A stretch of 64,000 bases of DNA from Millionella massiliensis (GTDB lineage: Bacteria > Bacteroidota > Bacteroidia > Bacteroidales > Rikenellaceae): NCBI RefSeq assembly GCF_900104655.1, contig NZ_FNWD01000002.1, positions 2,822,939 to 2,886,938 of the forward strand, read 5' to 3'. Under the pieces are notes generated by a model, which had not been told where the DNA came from, made no database searches, and saw nothing but the letters and a program-made list of their open reading frames with translations. Within the stretch, counting starts at the first letter, position 1, and each line of letters opens with the position of its first letter. Both the position numbers and the translations under genes were made by a program. Of this stretch, positions 24,529 through 33,756 are shown piece by piece.

Positions 24529-26793
24529 ATGAAAAAACTCTTCATCGCAGCCGCCGCGCTGTGCACGCTCGGTTACGTCCACGCGCAGAAGGCGCCGGCC
24601 GACTACGTAAACCCCTTCATCGGCACCTCGAATTACGGTACCACCCAGCCCGGACCGGTCGTGCCGCAGGGGATGGTCAGCATGTCGCCCTTCAACACCA
24701 TTCCCCGGCCCGAACACAAGGTCCATACGAACAGCTGGTGTTCGACCCCCTATGTGTGGGACAACAAGTGGACCATCGGTTTCACGAACGTCAACCTCAG
24801 CGGGGTGGGGTGTCCCGACCTTGGCTCGCTGCTGCTGATGCCCACCACCGGTAAACTCGAAGTCGATTTCCAGAAATACGCCTCGCCGCTCGAGGACCAG
24901 GTGGCTCGTGCCGGCTACTACTCGGCTCGCGTCTCGGCCTACGACGTGCTGGCCGAAATGACCACCACCACCCGCACGTCGCGTTCGCGCTACACCTTCC
25001 CGGCCGGACAGTCGCACATCCTCTTCAACATCGGTCAGGGGCTGACCACCGAGTCGGGCGGATATGCCAAAATTGTCTCCGACAGCGAAATCGAAGGGTT
25101 CAAAATCATGGGCGACTTCTGCTATGGCGTGCCGCAGTCGGTGATCCCGATTTACTTCGTGGTGCGCACCAGCAAACCGGCCCAGAGCGTACAATACTGG
25201 AAAAAACAACCCTCCTTTGCCGAGAGCGCCGTCAAGAGCTGGAGCAGCACCAGCGGCCGCTACAAAGTGTATGACCGGTTCAAACAGCCGCTGGCCGGCG
25301 ACGACATCGGCGTGGCCTTCAACTTCTCGACCACGGCCGACGAAACGATCGAAGTGAGTGTCGGCGTTTCGTTCGTGAGCATCGAGAATGCCCGCGAGAA
25401 CCTCGACCGCGAACAGCAGGGCAAGAGTTTCGACGCTATCCGCACCGATGCCGTCGAGGCCTGGAACCGTGTGCTGGGTGTCGTCAGCCTCGACGGGGGG
25501 ACCGAAGACCAGAAAGTGCAGTTCTACACCGCCCTCTACCACAACTGGGTGCATCCGTTCGTGTTGCAGGACTGCAACGGCGACTATCCCGAAATGGAGA
25601 GCGGCCTGACGCGCCGCATGCCCGCCGGGGTCGACCGGCTGACGATGTTCAGCGGTTGGGACGTCTATCGCCTCACGCCCTTCATGGGGGCGCTCTTCTT
25701 CCCGAAACGGCAGAACGAGATGGCGCAGAGCATGATGCAGATGTACCGCGAGTCGGGCAACCTGCCCAAGTTCGAGATTGCCGCCAAAGAGTTCATGGTG
25801 ATGGAGGGCGACGCCGCACTGCCTTACATGACCTCCTGCTGGTTCCTCGGCCTCACAAAGGGCATCGACACCGAGACCCTCTATCAGGCCATGCTCAAGA
25901 ATGCGACCGCTCCGGCCGAAGAGAACCGCGTGCGCGGCGACCAGTCGTTCTACAACGAACACCACTACATTCCGCTCCGCAACAAATATGACAACTCCGT
26001 GTCGCAGGCCATCGAGTTCTACATGGCTGACTGGAGCCTGGGACAGATGGCCAAGGCGCTCGGCAAAACGGCCGATTACGAGATGCTCAACACCCGCGCC
26101 ATGGGATACCGCACCTATTTCGACAAGAATTACGGTCTGTTGCGTCCCGTGCTGCCCGACGGCACCTTCATGCCGGGCTTCAACCCCCGCGAGGGTGAAA
26201 ACTTCCAGCCGGTGAACGGCTTCCATGAAGGCAGCTCGTGGAACTATTCGTTCGACATCCCGTACGACATTCCGGGGCTGGTCAAACTCTACGGTTCGTC
26301 CAAACGGTTCGTCGATTCGCTGAGCGTCTGCTTCGATAACGGTTACTTTGACATGACCAACGAACCCGATATGGGTTATCCCTACTACTTCTCGTATGTT
26401 AAGGGCAGCGAGTGGAAAACCCAGTACTACGTGAACCAGTGCCTGCAACGCTACTTCGGCAACAAACCGGGCGGTCTGCCGGGCAACGACGATGCCGGTA
26501 CGATGAGCGCCTGGCAGAACCTTTCGATGATGGGAATCTATCCGGCCTGCCCGGGACGTCCGGACTATGTGATCACCACGCCGACCTTCGACCGCGTGAC
26601 GATCCAGCTCGATCCGGAGTACTACTCGCAGAAGGAACTGGTCATCGAGGCAGTGAACCGCACCCCGGAGAACATCTACATCGAAAAAATCGAACTCGAC
26701 GGTAAACCTTTCCGCGGTTACTTCATCTCACATAAGCAGCTGACCGATGCCGGACGGCTGACCATCTACTGTACCGATAAACCGAAACGGTAG
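24529..26793 (+). CDS. GH92 exo-alpha-mannosidase
   Basis: This is a family GH92 enzyme, a calcium-dependent inverting exo-mannosidase class abundant in gut Bacteroidota and used on N-glycans and yeast mannan. From ATG 24529 it has 754 residues, beginning with a signal peptide (MKKLFIAAAALCTLGYVHA) and then the family opening DYVNPFIGT. The (alpha/alpha)6 C-terminal domain carries GWDVYR, the general-acid segment HEGSSW with Glu567, and GNDDAG with Asp654/Asp655 as the base region. MGIYPACPG and the GH92 C-terminal beta-strands close the chain. Linkage preference (alpha-1,2, -1,3 or -1,4) cannot be read from sequence. A lipoprotein cysteine is not seen, so it is probably periplasmic. A PNGase F-like gene follows. 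Confidence 0.95.
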   Translation: MKKLFIAAAALCTLGYVHAQKAPADYVNPFIGTSNYGTTQPGPVVPQGMVSMSPFNTIPRPEHKVHTNSWCSTPYVWDNKWTIGFTNVNLSGVGCPDLGSLLLMPTTGKLEVDFQKYASPLEDQVARAGYYSARVSAYDVLAEMTTTTRTSRSRYTFPAGQSHILFNIGQGLTTESGGYAKIVSDSEIEGFKIMGDFCYGVPQSVIPIYFVVRTSKPAQSVQYWKKQPSFAESAVKSWSSTSGRYKVYDRFKQPLAGDDIGVAFNFSTTADETIEVSVGVSFVSIENARENLDREQQGKSFDAIRTDAVEAWNRVLGVVSLDGGTEDQKVQFYTALYHNWVHPFVLQDCNGDYPEMESGLTRRMPAGVDRLTMFSGWDVYRLTPFMGALFFPKRQNEMAQSMMQMYRESGNLPKFEIAAKEFMVMEGDAALPYMTSCWFLGLTKGIDTETLYQAMLKNATAPAEENRVRGDQSFYNEHHYIPLRNKYDNSVSQAIEFYMADWSLGQMAKALGKTADYEMLNTRAMGYRTYFDKNYGLLRPVLPDGTFMPGFNPREGENFQPVNGFHEGSSWNYSFDIPYDIPGLVKLYGSSKRFVDSLSVCFDNGYFDMTNEPDMGYPYYFSYVKGSEWKTQYYVNQCLQRYFGNKPGGLPGNDDAGTMSAWQNLSMMGIYPACPGRPDYVITTPTFDRVTIQLDPEYYSQKELVIEAVNRTPENIYIEKIELDGKPFRGYFISHKQLTDAGRLTIYCTDKPKR

Positions 26794-27105
26794 GATCGAA
26801 TCGCCCCGCGCGGGGGAGTGATCGTTTGTCCGCCGCACGGAGGCTTATTGTACGAAAAGACCCGGTATGGAGCGTTTTTGCAAGCTCCATACCGGGTCTT
26901 GCCCGACCGGACGGGACGATACCGACGGTGAATTGTCCCGCGCACGGGGATCGATGGGGTATCCGGGACGGTGAGAGGCTGCTTTTTGCGGCTCGCTCCA
27001 GTCCTAAGAAGGGAGTGGATGCTCCCGAAGTGATTACGTCGGAGACCGAACGGTTCTTGTGAAATTTTACTTTGTGAAACGTAATGTTTATCTAATCCAA
27101 TACCC
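26794..27105. other. Spacer GH92/PNGase-like gene
   Basis: Apart from the terminator hairpin, this 312-base spacer has no supported gene. A near-consensus TACTTTG (one T short of TAnnTTTG) lies about 30 bases before the next ATG and may be its promoter. Confidence 0.5.
26857..26900 (+). terminator. Terminator after the GH92 gene
   Basis: A perfect 17-bp stem (26857-26873 with 26884-26900) with a 10-base loop lies 63 bases after the GH92 stop. It suggests the downstream PNGase-like gene has its own promoter. Confidence 0.8.
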
Positions 27106-28941
27106 ATGAAAAAAACACTCTTGACGGCTGCGCTTGGACTGCTTACGGCAGGTGCGTTGGCCGGCGAAACCTACCGGATCACCTACGCTGCGCCCGGACG
27201 TGGCGGTCGGACGGCTGCCGTGCGCACCGTGCTGACCATCGATGGCGAACAGTGCCGCATTGGCCGCGAGATCGACACCGCACTGATGCTCAAACAGCAT
27301 CCCGACTGGCTCAAACGTCAGGCCGAAAGTAACATGCCGCAGGTCAACCAGGTGCAGTACATCGACTATGGTACCGGCCGGTATTACAGCGTGGCCGAGT
27401 TGCCGCAGAATCAGGTGATCGCCACCGAAGAGCGGTTTGTGCTCGACTCGGCGCTGGTCATCGAACCGAGCGATACGGTGATTTGCGGCTACCGGTGCAA
27501 GGTGGCCACGACCGTAATCCGTTCGAACACCATCAAGTACTGGTTTACCGACGAGGCCGGTACGCGCGGAACCATTCAACCGGCAGCCGACCTGCCCAAC
27601 GGTCTGGTACTGATGACCTCGCGCAACGGAAACATCGGGCTGAAGGCCCAGTCGATCGAAAAGATCGACCGGCCGGCGAACGAACCGCTGATTCCCGCCT
27701 TCAGCGAGCTGGTCGATGCACCGATGTACCGCTATCGCGTCAACAATGCCGGTGTGATTACGATTCCCATCTTCGACAACGAATATATCGGCATCACGGC
27801 CTCGAATGCGCCGCGGACGATCGATTCGCTGCAGTCCGGCGTGATTTACCGGCTCAGCGGCGGCACCGTGATCCTCAAAAAGGTCAAACTGCCCCAGGCA
27901 ACCCAACGGTGGAACATCTTTGCCAAGGTGGTCGAGAAGGCCGACAAGGATGCTTATGATCGTACCGGCTCGATCTTTGTGATCCCGACCGGCAAGGAAC
28001 AGTCGTTCCTCGACGCGCTGATCGGCGGCATCGGCAGCGTGCCCGCATTCGAAGCGCACGACAGCTCGCGCTATCCCGGTATTATTGCGACCGACACCTA
28101 CGACACGCCGGTCGAGATGATGCGCTTCTTCACCCCCTTCGGTGTCGGAGGCTATAACTCGCATCAGGTCCCCGGACAGGTTTGGGCCGATTCGGTGATC
28201 TATCATCAGGATGTAACTCACCTCGCCCCGCTGCTCGAAGGCGAAGTGTGGATCGGTGCCTACATCGGCAACTGGGCGTCGCAGGCTCACAAACTCTCCC
28301 TTACGCTCAAGTTCCACCCCGACGGGGAGTCTCGTCCGGACCATACGGTGATTCCGGTGTTCAACTCCGTGAACCTCATGGAGCAGGGCGGTCAGGGCTA
28401 TCCCGCATTCCTGGGGAACGATTCGCTGCGTGTGACGATTGACGTGCCGCACAACATTCAGGGTGCACAACTCGTCTATCTGACCACCGGCCATGGCGGC
28501 TGGGGCGGCGGTGACGAGTTCAACCCCAAGGAGAATACGATTCTGCTCGACGGAGAGAAGATCTTTACCTTCATTCCATGGCGTGAAGACTGTGCCTCGT
28601 ATCGCGACCGCAACCCGGCTTCGGGTAACTTCAGCGATGGCCTCTCGTCCAGCGACTACAGCCGTTCGAACTGGTGCCCCGGTACGGTCACCAATCCGGT
28701 TTACATCCCGCTGGGCGACCTGCCCAAAGGACGCCACACCATTGCTGTGACTATCCCGCAGGGCAAACCCGACGGAGGGGCGTTCAGCTACTGGTGTCTT
28801 TCGGGTGCCATTATCGGTCGTCAGGTCGAACAGTTTGGCGAGGGTACATCACGAACCGCGTTGAGCGACGTGAAAACTCACCCCGCAAAGGCTCACAAGG
28901 GCGACAAGAAAGGCAAAAAGTCGGCCAAACGAAACAAATAG
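27106..28941 (+). CDS. PNGase F-like protein with GLPGLI-like N-terminus
   Basis: This exported 611-residue protein has a signal peptide (about residues 1-19) and an N-terminal region (20-200) resembling GLPGLI-type proteins, with ICGYRCKVATT and YWFTDE. The C-terminal region resembles peptide-N-glycosidase F, which cleaves the Asn-GlcNAc bond of N-glycoproteins. It aligns by eye as RFFTPFGVG, then DVT...IGNW, then GWGGGDEF with Glu471 at the place of PNGase F Glu206, then YSRSNWCPG with Arg520. PNGase F Glu118 (in TETW) is replaced by Gly388 (IGNW), and the partner of Asp60 is uncertain, so activity is not assured. A Lys-rich tail ends the chain. Next to GH92 it suggests N-glycoprotein use. 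It could instead be a non-catalytic or related jelly-roll hydrolase. Confidence 0.72.
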   Translation: MKKTLLTAALGLLTAGALAGETYRITYAAPGRGGRTAAVRTVLTIDGEQCRIGREIDTALMLKQHPDWLKRQAESNMPQVNQVQYIDYGTGRYYSVAELPQNQVIATEERFVLDSALVIEPSDTVICGYRCKVATTVIRSNTIKYWFTDEAGTRGTIQPAADLPNGLVLMTSRNGNIGLKAQSIEKIDRPANEPLIPAFSELVDAPMYRYRVNNAGVITIPIFDNEYIGITASNAPRTIDSLQSGVIYRLSGGTVILKKVKLPQATQRWNIFAKVVEKADKDAYDRTGSIFVIPTGKEQSFLDALIGGIGSVPAFEAHDSSRYPGIIATDTYDTPVEMMRFFTPFGVGGYNSHQVPGQVWADSVIYHQDVTHLAPLLEGEVWIGAYIGNWASQAHKLSLTLKFHPDGESRPDHTVIPVFNSVNLMEQGGQGYPAFLGNDSLRVTIDVPHNIQGAQLVYLTTGHGGWGGGDEFNPKENTILLDGEKIFTFIPWREDCASYRDRNPASGNFSDGLSSSDYSRSNWCPGTVTNPVYIPLGDLPKGRHTIAVTIPQGKPDGGAFSYWCLSGAIIGRQVEQFGEGTSRTALSDVKTHPAKAHKGDKKGKKSAKRNK

Positions 28942-29076
28942 CACGTTGGCCGGTCGGGGCGGAGTGTTGCTCTGTTCCGGCTCGATGAGGCGCCCGGTTC
29001 CCCGATGACCCGATGGTCTGGGAATGTTCCCGGTTTACGGACGAAAGGTGTGCCCGTGCCCCATGTGAGAAAAGAG

Positions 29077-29119
29077 ACGTCGGGGACGGTTCCTGTTATT
29101 CTGGAATCGTCCCCGACGT
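29077..29119. terminator. Bidirectional terminator PNGase-like/nadK
   Basis: A 17-bp stem with one G-T position (29077-29093 with 29103-29119) lies between the convergent PNGase-like gene and nadK. It is followed by a T-rich run on the plus strand. Confidence 0.8.
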
Positions 29120-29157
29120 TTGTTTTTAGGGGGACTTTGGGATACTGTCGGTCGACT

Positions 29158-29946
29158 TTAGTTGTTGTTGCGGGCATCGACACCCCAAAGCAACTTGTTG
29201 CGCAGGGTCTTGTAGAACGAGTTTCCGGCCGGGCGGATCACCCGCAGCATGTGCGTGGCTTTGGCCAGACTGAAAATGGTGCCGTTGGCGACCGTGCGCT
29301 CCCGGTTGTCGATCGTGGCGATGGCCTGTTCGCCGTTGCGGGTTTCGACGCGCAGTGTTACGACGCTCGTGTCGGGTACCACCAGCGGACGGATGTTCAG
29401 GTTGTGCGGCGCGATGGGCGAAAGAATCAGACAACGGCACCCCGGTGCGAGGATCGCCCCGCCGACGCTCATCGAGTAGGCGGTCGAACCGGTCGAGGTC
29501 GAAACGATCACACCGTCGGCCCAGTACGTCGCCACATTCTCGCCGTCGATGCCGATCTCGACCGACACCATGGCCGTGCCATTTTTCTGAATTGTGAACT
29601 CGTTGACCGCCAGTCCCTGTACGCCGCCTTCGATCTGCAGCAGTGTGCGCTCTTCGATCGTGTATCGCCCGTCGCGCAGCTCGTCCATCGCCGCGCTGAT
29701 GTCTTCGAGCGCAACGGCGGCCATGAAACCCAGCCGACCCGAGTTGATTCCGAGAATCGGGATGTGGCTCTCGCCCATTTTGCGCACGGTGCTCAGGAAA
29801 GTGCCGTCGCCGCCGAAACTCAGTGCCAGGTCGTGTCCTGCGGGGCTTTCGGGGTTGAGCGTAAAGTCGAGGCCGCGTCGATGAAGCTCGTCGGTGATGA
29901 TGGGCAGCGAGGGATTCTCCGGGCGCGAATAGAGGGCGATTTTCAT
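29158..29946 (-). CDS. nadK: NAD kinase
   Basis: NadK phosphorylates NAD to NADP with ATP. I start it at ATG 29946, giving 262 residues; the open frame upstream (to 30414) is an antisense shadow of pdxJ's leader and coding region. The kinase signature GGDGT lies at residues 45-49, with NSGRLGFMA following and the NAD-binding [16 protein letters not shown] segment near 150-165. A family-typical [13 protein letters not shown] is present. It is divergent from pdxJ, an arrangement often seen in Bacteroidales. Confidence 0.95.
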   Translation of the reverse strand: MKIALYSRPENPSLPIITDELHRRGLDFTLNPESPAGHDLALSFGGDGTFLSTVRKMGESHIPILGINSGRLGFMAAVALEDISAAMDELRDGRYTIEERTLLQIEGGVQGLAVNEFTIQKNGTAMVSVEIGIDGENVATYWADGVIVSTSTGSTAYSMSVGGAILAPGCRCLILSPIAPHNLNIRPLVVPDTSVVTLRVETRNGEQAIATIDNRERTVANGTIFSLAKATHMLRVIRPAGNSFYKTLRNKLLWGVDARNNN

Positions 29947-29967
29947 AGTGGAAACTTCAAAATTTCG

Positions 29968-29975
29968 TATCTTTG
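29968..29975 (+). promoter_or_regulatory. -7 element upstream of pdxJ
   Basis: TATCTTTG lies only 22 bases from the nadK start but faces pdxJ. If it drives pdxJ it gives a leader of about 225 bases. Confidence 0.5.
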
Positions 29976-30208
29976 TCCGCTTAAATCGAACGTTGAGTGT
30001 GGAGACTGTGACTGTCGGGGCCGTGCTAATTGCTGCGCAAGCCATCGGCCACACGGTGGGGCAGGGGCGGCCACGCCCGGACCGCAGATCGTGTCGGAGC
30101 CCGGGGAACGAGCATCGGCCGACTGCCATGGTTCTTTCGCGAAAAATCCGCAAGTTGCCCATTGCCGACCGGAACGAACGATTAAACGAAAACAAAAGTA
30201 ACGAAAAT

Positions 30209-30943
30209 ATGACCAAGTTAAGTGTAAACATCAACAAGATCGCCACGCTGCGTAATTCGCGTGGCGGCAATATGCCCGACCTGCTCGAAGCGGCACGCAA
30301 CATCGAACGCTTCGGCGGGGAAGGGATCACCGTACACCCCCGTCCCGACGAACGCCACATCCGGTATGCCGACGTGCGGGCTCTCAAACCCATCCTGACC
30401 ACCGAATTCAACATCGAAGGCTATCCCGGCGAACGCTTCATCGAGTTGGTGAACGAAGTGCGTCCCGCTCAGGTCACCCTCGTTCCCGACGCGCCCGATG
30501 CCATCACTTCGAACGCCGGTTGGGATACCATCACGCACCGTGACATGCTGCGAGACATCGTGGCCCGCTTCAAGGAGAACGGTATCCGCGTCTCGATCTT
30601 CGTCGATGCCGATCCGCGCATGGTCGAAGCCGCCGTGGCCACCGGAACCGACCGCGTGGAACTCTATACCGAAGCCTACGCAACGGGTTACAAGAGTGAT
30701 CCGGCCCGTGCCATCGCCCCCTTTGTCGAAGCGGCTAAAACGGCCGGTGACTGCGGGCTGGGCGTGAATGCTGGCCATGACCTGAGCCTCGAAAACCTCG
30801 AATACTTTGCAGCCAACATCCCCGGACTGCTCGAAGTGTCGATCGGCCACGCGCTCATCTCCGAAGCGCTCTACCTCGGTCTCGAAAACACCGTGCGCCT
30901 CTATTTGCAAAAACTCCAGAACGCGGCCAATGGGCGAAAATAA
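30209..30943 (+). CDS. pdxJ: Pyridoxine 5'-phosphate synthase
   Basis: PdxJ condenses 1-deoxyxylulose 5-phosphate with 3-amino-2-oxopropyl phosphate to make pyridoxine 5'-phosphate. The 244 residues start at ATG 30209 with the family opening [19 protein letters not shown]. Further motifs are [45 protein letters not shown] and the terminal [11 protein letters not shown]. The frame is open for 87 more codons upstream, but this extra part is Arg/Pro-rich and not family-like. The cca gene overlaps its end by 14 bases. Confidence 0.96.
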   Translation: MTKLSVNINKIATLRNSRGGNMPDLLEAARNIERFGGEGITVHPRPDERHIRYADVRALKPILTTEFNIEGYPGERFIELVNEVRPAQVTLVPDAPDAITSNAGWDTITHRDMLRDIVARFKENGIRVSIFVDADPRMVEAAVATGTDRVELYTEAYATGYKSDPARAIAPFVEAAKTAGDCGLGVNAGHDLSLENLEYFAANIPGLLEVSIGHALISEALYLGLENTVRLYLQKLQNAANGRK

Positions 30944-32357
30944 CCGTGCGCTGACCGACCCCCTGTTCCGCAAGATCGGCGCGATTGCCGATCAGCGCGG
31001 CGTGCGGGCCTATGCCATCGGCGGCTTCGTGCGCGACTACTATCTGATGCGTCCCTGTACCGACATCGACATCGTGATTGTCGGCGGAGGCACGGGCGGC
31101 GGAATCGCCGTGGCCGAGGAGCTCGGACGGCAGGTCGGCAGCCGGGTCAACGTCTTTCGGAACTTCGGCACCGCCATGCTCCACGTGGGGCAGTGGGAGG
31201 TGGAGTTCGTCGGGGCACGGCGCGAATCCTACCGCGCCGACTCGCGCAAACCGATCGTCGAGGACGGCACCATGGAGGACGACCAGCGCCGGCGCGACTT
31301 CACCATCAACGCCATGGCTTTCGGCCTGAATGCCGATAATTTCGGTGAACTGGTCGATCCGTTCGAGGGGATGGAGGATATGGAGGCGCAGCTGATCCGC
31401 ACGCCCCTCGATCCCGATACCACCTTCTCGGACGACCCCCTGCGTATGGTTCGCGCCATCCGTTTCGCCACGCAGCTCGATTTCCGCATCGATCCCGTGA
31501 CCTTCGAGGCGATCCGTCGCAATCGCGAACGGATCAAAATCATCTCGCGCGAACGGATTGCCACCGAAGTCGAAAAGATCATGCGTTCACCGCGTCCGTC
31601 GAAAGGGTGGAGGCTCTTCGACGAAAGCGGCCTGCTGGAACTGATCTTCCCGCAACTCACCCGGCTGAAGGGGGTCGATACCGTGCGCGGCCGGGCCCAC
31701 AAGGACAATTTTATCCATACGCTGAAGGTGCTGGACAACATCGTGCCGAACACCGACAACCTCTGGTTGCGGTGGGCTGCCCTGCTGCACGACATCGGCA
31801 AACCGCGGACCAAGGCGTGGGACGACCGCATCGGCTGGACGTTCCACGGGCATGAGGTGGTCGGTTCGAAAATGATACCGGCCATCTTCCGTGAGCAGAA
31901 ACTGCCGATGGACGAGCGGATGAAATATGTGCAGAAACTCGTGTTTCTCCACCTGCGGCCCATCATCCTCTCCGAGGAGGAGGTGACCGATTCGGCCGTG
32001 CGTCGTCTGCTCTTCGAGGCCGGCGACGACGTCGAGGATCTGATGACCCTGTGCGAGGCCGACATCACCTCCGGCAACGACGCCAAGGTGCGGCGCTATC
32101 TGGAGAATTTCGCCCTGGTGCGGCGCAAGATGAAGGAGATCGAGGAGAAGGACCATATCCGCAACTTCCAGCCGCCCATCACCGGCGAGATCATCATGGA
32201 GACTTACGGGATTCCCCCCTGCCGCACGGTAGGCGTCATCAAGGAGCAGATCAAGAATGCCATCCTGGACGGGGTGATTCCCAACGAATATCAGGCCGCA
32301 TACGCCCTGATGGAAGAGCTGGCCGCTGCCGAGGGGCTGACTCGGGCGGAACGCTGA
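30930..32357 (+). CDS. cca: CCA-adding tRNA nucleotidyltransferase with HD domain
   Basis: This class II nucleotidyltransferase builds or repairs the 3' CCA end of tRNA. From ATG 30930 it has 475 residues. The head has GGFVRD and the metal-binding DIDIVIVG, and [12 protein letters not shown] follows. An HD phosphohydrolase domain (LLHDIGKP near residue 285) is in the middle, as in many Bacteroidota members. The start lies inside the end of pdxJ (14-base overlap), so the two are translationally linked. Poly(A) polymerases share the head domain, but the HD domain and context favour CCA addition. Confidence 0.92.
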   Translation: MGENNRALTDPLFRKIGAIADQRGVRAYAIGGFVRDYYLMRPCTDIDIVIVGGGTGGGIAVAEELGRQVGSRVNVFRNFGTAMLHVGQWEVEFVGARRESYRADSRKPIVEDGTMEDDQRRRDFTINAMAFGLNADNFGELVDPFEGMEDMEAQLIRTPLDPDTTFSDDPLRMVRAIRFATQLDFRIDPVTFEAIRRNRERIKIISRERIATEVEKIMRSPRPSKGWRLFDESGLLELIFPQLTRLKGVDTVRGRAHKDNFIHTLKVLDNIVPNTDNLWLRWAALLHDIGKPRTKAWDDRIGWTFHGHEVVGSKMIPAIFREQKLPMDERMKYVQKLVFLHLRPIILSEEEVTDSAVRRLLFEAGDDVEDLMTLCEADITSGNDAKVRRYLENFALVRRKMKEIEEKDHIRNFQPPITGEIIMETYGIPPCRTVGVIKEQIKNAILDGVIPNEYQAAYALMEELAAAEGLTRAER

Positions 32358-32587
32358 ATCCGGCCGTAGAGGGGCCGAGCTGATGGCTTAAGGTTTGGAG
32401 CGGGGAGGAGAAGGGCAGGTCACAGAGGAGGGTAGAGGCTCGGTGGGCGAAGAAGGGATTTTTGGGCGTGGCTGAAAGGATGGAAACGGCCGACCCGGGC
32501 TGCGGAGAAAAGACAGCGAAGGGACGCCCGAAAGAGCATTGCGGCAAAAAGTTGCGACCCCGCAGGGGCTGCAAAGAATAAAAGCCC

Positions 32588-32595
32588 TAAATTTG
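32588..32595 (+). promoter_or_regulatory. -7 element for tgt
   Basis: TAAATTTG fits TAnnTTTG and ends 23 bases before ATG 32619. The spacer before it (32358-32587) is purine-rich on the plus strand and holds no gene. Confidence 0.6.
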
Positions 32596-32618
32596 CGTTC
32601 TGATTCTTGAAAGAAGGC

Positions 32619-33749
32619 ATGCGATTCACCCTCGAACATACAGACCCCCATTGTGCCGCGCGGGCCGGCGTGTTCCGTACCGACCACGGCGAAATCCAGA
32701 CCCCCATCTTTATGCCTGTCGGCACTGTCGGCAGCGTCAAAGGCGTCTTCCATCGTGATCTGATCGACGAGGTCGGAGCGCAAATCATCCTCGGCAATAC
32801 GTATCACCTCTACCTGAGACCCGGCACAGACATCCTCTACAAAGCCGGCGGCCTGCATCGTTTTGCCGGATGGGATCGACCCATACTGACCGACAGCGGC
32901 GGATTTCAGGTCTTCTCGCTCACCGGCATCCGCAACCTCACCGAGGAGGGGTGTCGTTTCCAGTCGCACATCGACGGCTCGCGCCACATGTTTACGCCCG
33001 AAAACGTGATCGATACCCAACGGCTTATCGGAGCCGATATCATGATGGCCTTCGACGAGTGTCCGCCCGGCACCGCCCCCTACGATTATGCCGCCAAGTC
33101 GTGGGCCCGCACGTCGCGCTGGCTGGAGCGCTGTTTCGAACAGTACCGCAAAACCGAGTGTCCCTACGGCCACCATCAGTCGCTTTTCCCCATCGTGCAG
33201 GGGTGTACGTACCGGGATCTGCGGGAGCAGTCGGCCCGTTTCGTGCAGCAGTTCGATGCTGACGGGTATGCCATCGGCGGCCTGGCGGTCGGCGAACCCG
33301 CCCCCGTGATGTACGAAATGATCGAAGTCGTGAATGCCGTCCTGCCGCAGGATCGCCCCCGCTACCTGATGGGAGTCGGTACGCCCATCAATATTCTGGA
33401 GGCTATTGAGCGTGGCGTGGACATGTTCGACTGCGTGATGCCCACCCGCAACGGCCGCAACGGCATGCTCTTTACCAGCGAAGGCATTATCAATATCCGG
33501 AACCAGAAGTGGGCCGAGGACTTCTCGCCCATCGACCCCATGGGCCATACGTTCGTCGACCGGCACTACACGAAAGCCTACCTGCGCCACCTGACCGTGG
33601 CCGGCGAGATGATGGCCGCCCAGATTGCGTCGCTGCATAACCTCGGATTCTACCTCTGGCTCGTGGGCGAGGCCCGCAAGCATATCGTGGCCGGCGATTA
33701 TGCTGCGTGGAAGGCCGAAATGGTCGTGAAACTGGGGCGCCGACTCTGA
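32619..33749 (+). CDS. tgt: tRNA-guanine(34) transglycosylase without zinc cysteines
   Basis: Tgt exchanges guanine 34 of GUN-anticodon tRNAs for preQ1 on the way to queuosine. I use ATG 32619 (376 residues); a TTG four codons upstream is possible. The active-site Asp92 lies in TDSGGFQVF, and the second Asp is in DMFDCVMPTRNGRNG. In most bacterial enzymes a C-x-C-x2-C...H site binds zinc near the C-terminus; here the three Cys positions are Gly309, Thr311 and Asp314, while His340 is kept at the same spacing. The enzyme probably uses another way to stabilise this region. The LptG-type permease gene follows by 7 bases. Confidence 0.95.
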   Translation: MRFTLEHTDPHCAARAGVFRTDHGEIQTPIFMPVGTVGSVKGVFHRDLIDEVGAQIILGNTYHLYLRPGTDILYKAGGLHRFAGWDRPILTDSGGFQVFSLTGIRNLTEEGCRFQSHIDGSRHMFTPENVIDTQRLIGADIMMAFDECPPGTAPYDYAAKSWARTSRWLERCFEQYRKTECPYGHHQSLFPIVQGCTYRDLREQSARFVQQFDADGYAIGGLAVGEPAPVMYEMIEVVNAVLPQDRPRYLMGVGTPINILEAIERGVDMFDCVMPTRNGRNGMLFTSEGIINIRNQKWAEDFSPIDPMGHTFVDRHYTKAYLRHLTVAGEMMAAQIASLHNLGFYLWLVGEARKHIVAGDYAAWKAEMVVKLGRRL

Positions 33750-33756
33750 TAACCCG

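Noticed and set aside
24484..26448. 654-codon open frame on the minus strand
   Set aside because: It is antisense to the GH92 gene and has no recognisable domain.
29948..30208. An 87-codon N-terminal extension of PdxJ
   Set aside because: PdxJ proteins start at MTKLSVN; the extension is Arg/Pro-rich and overlaps the promoter.
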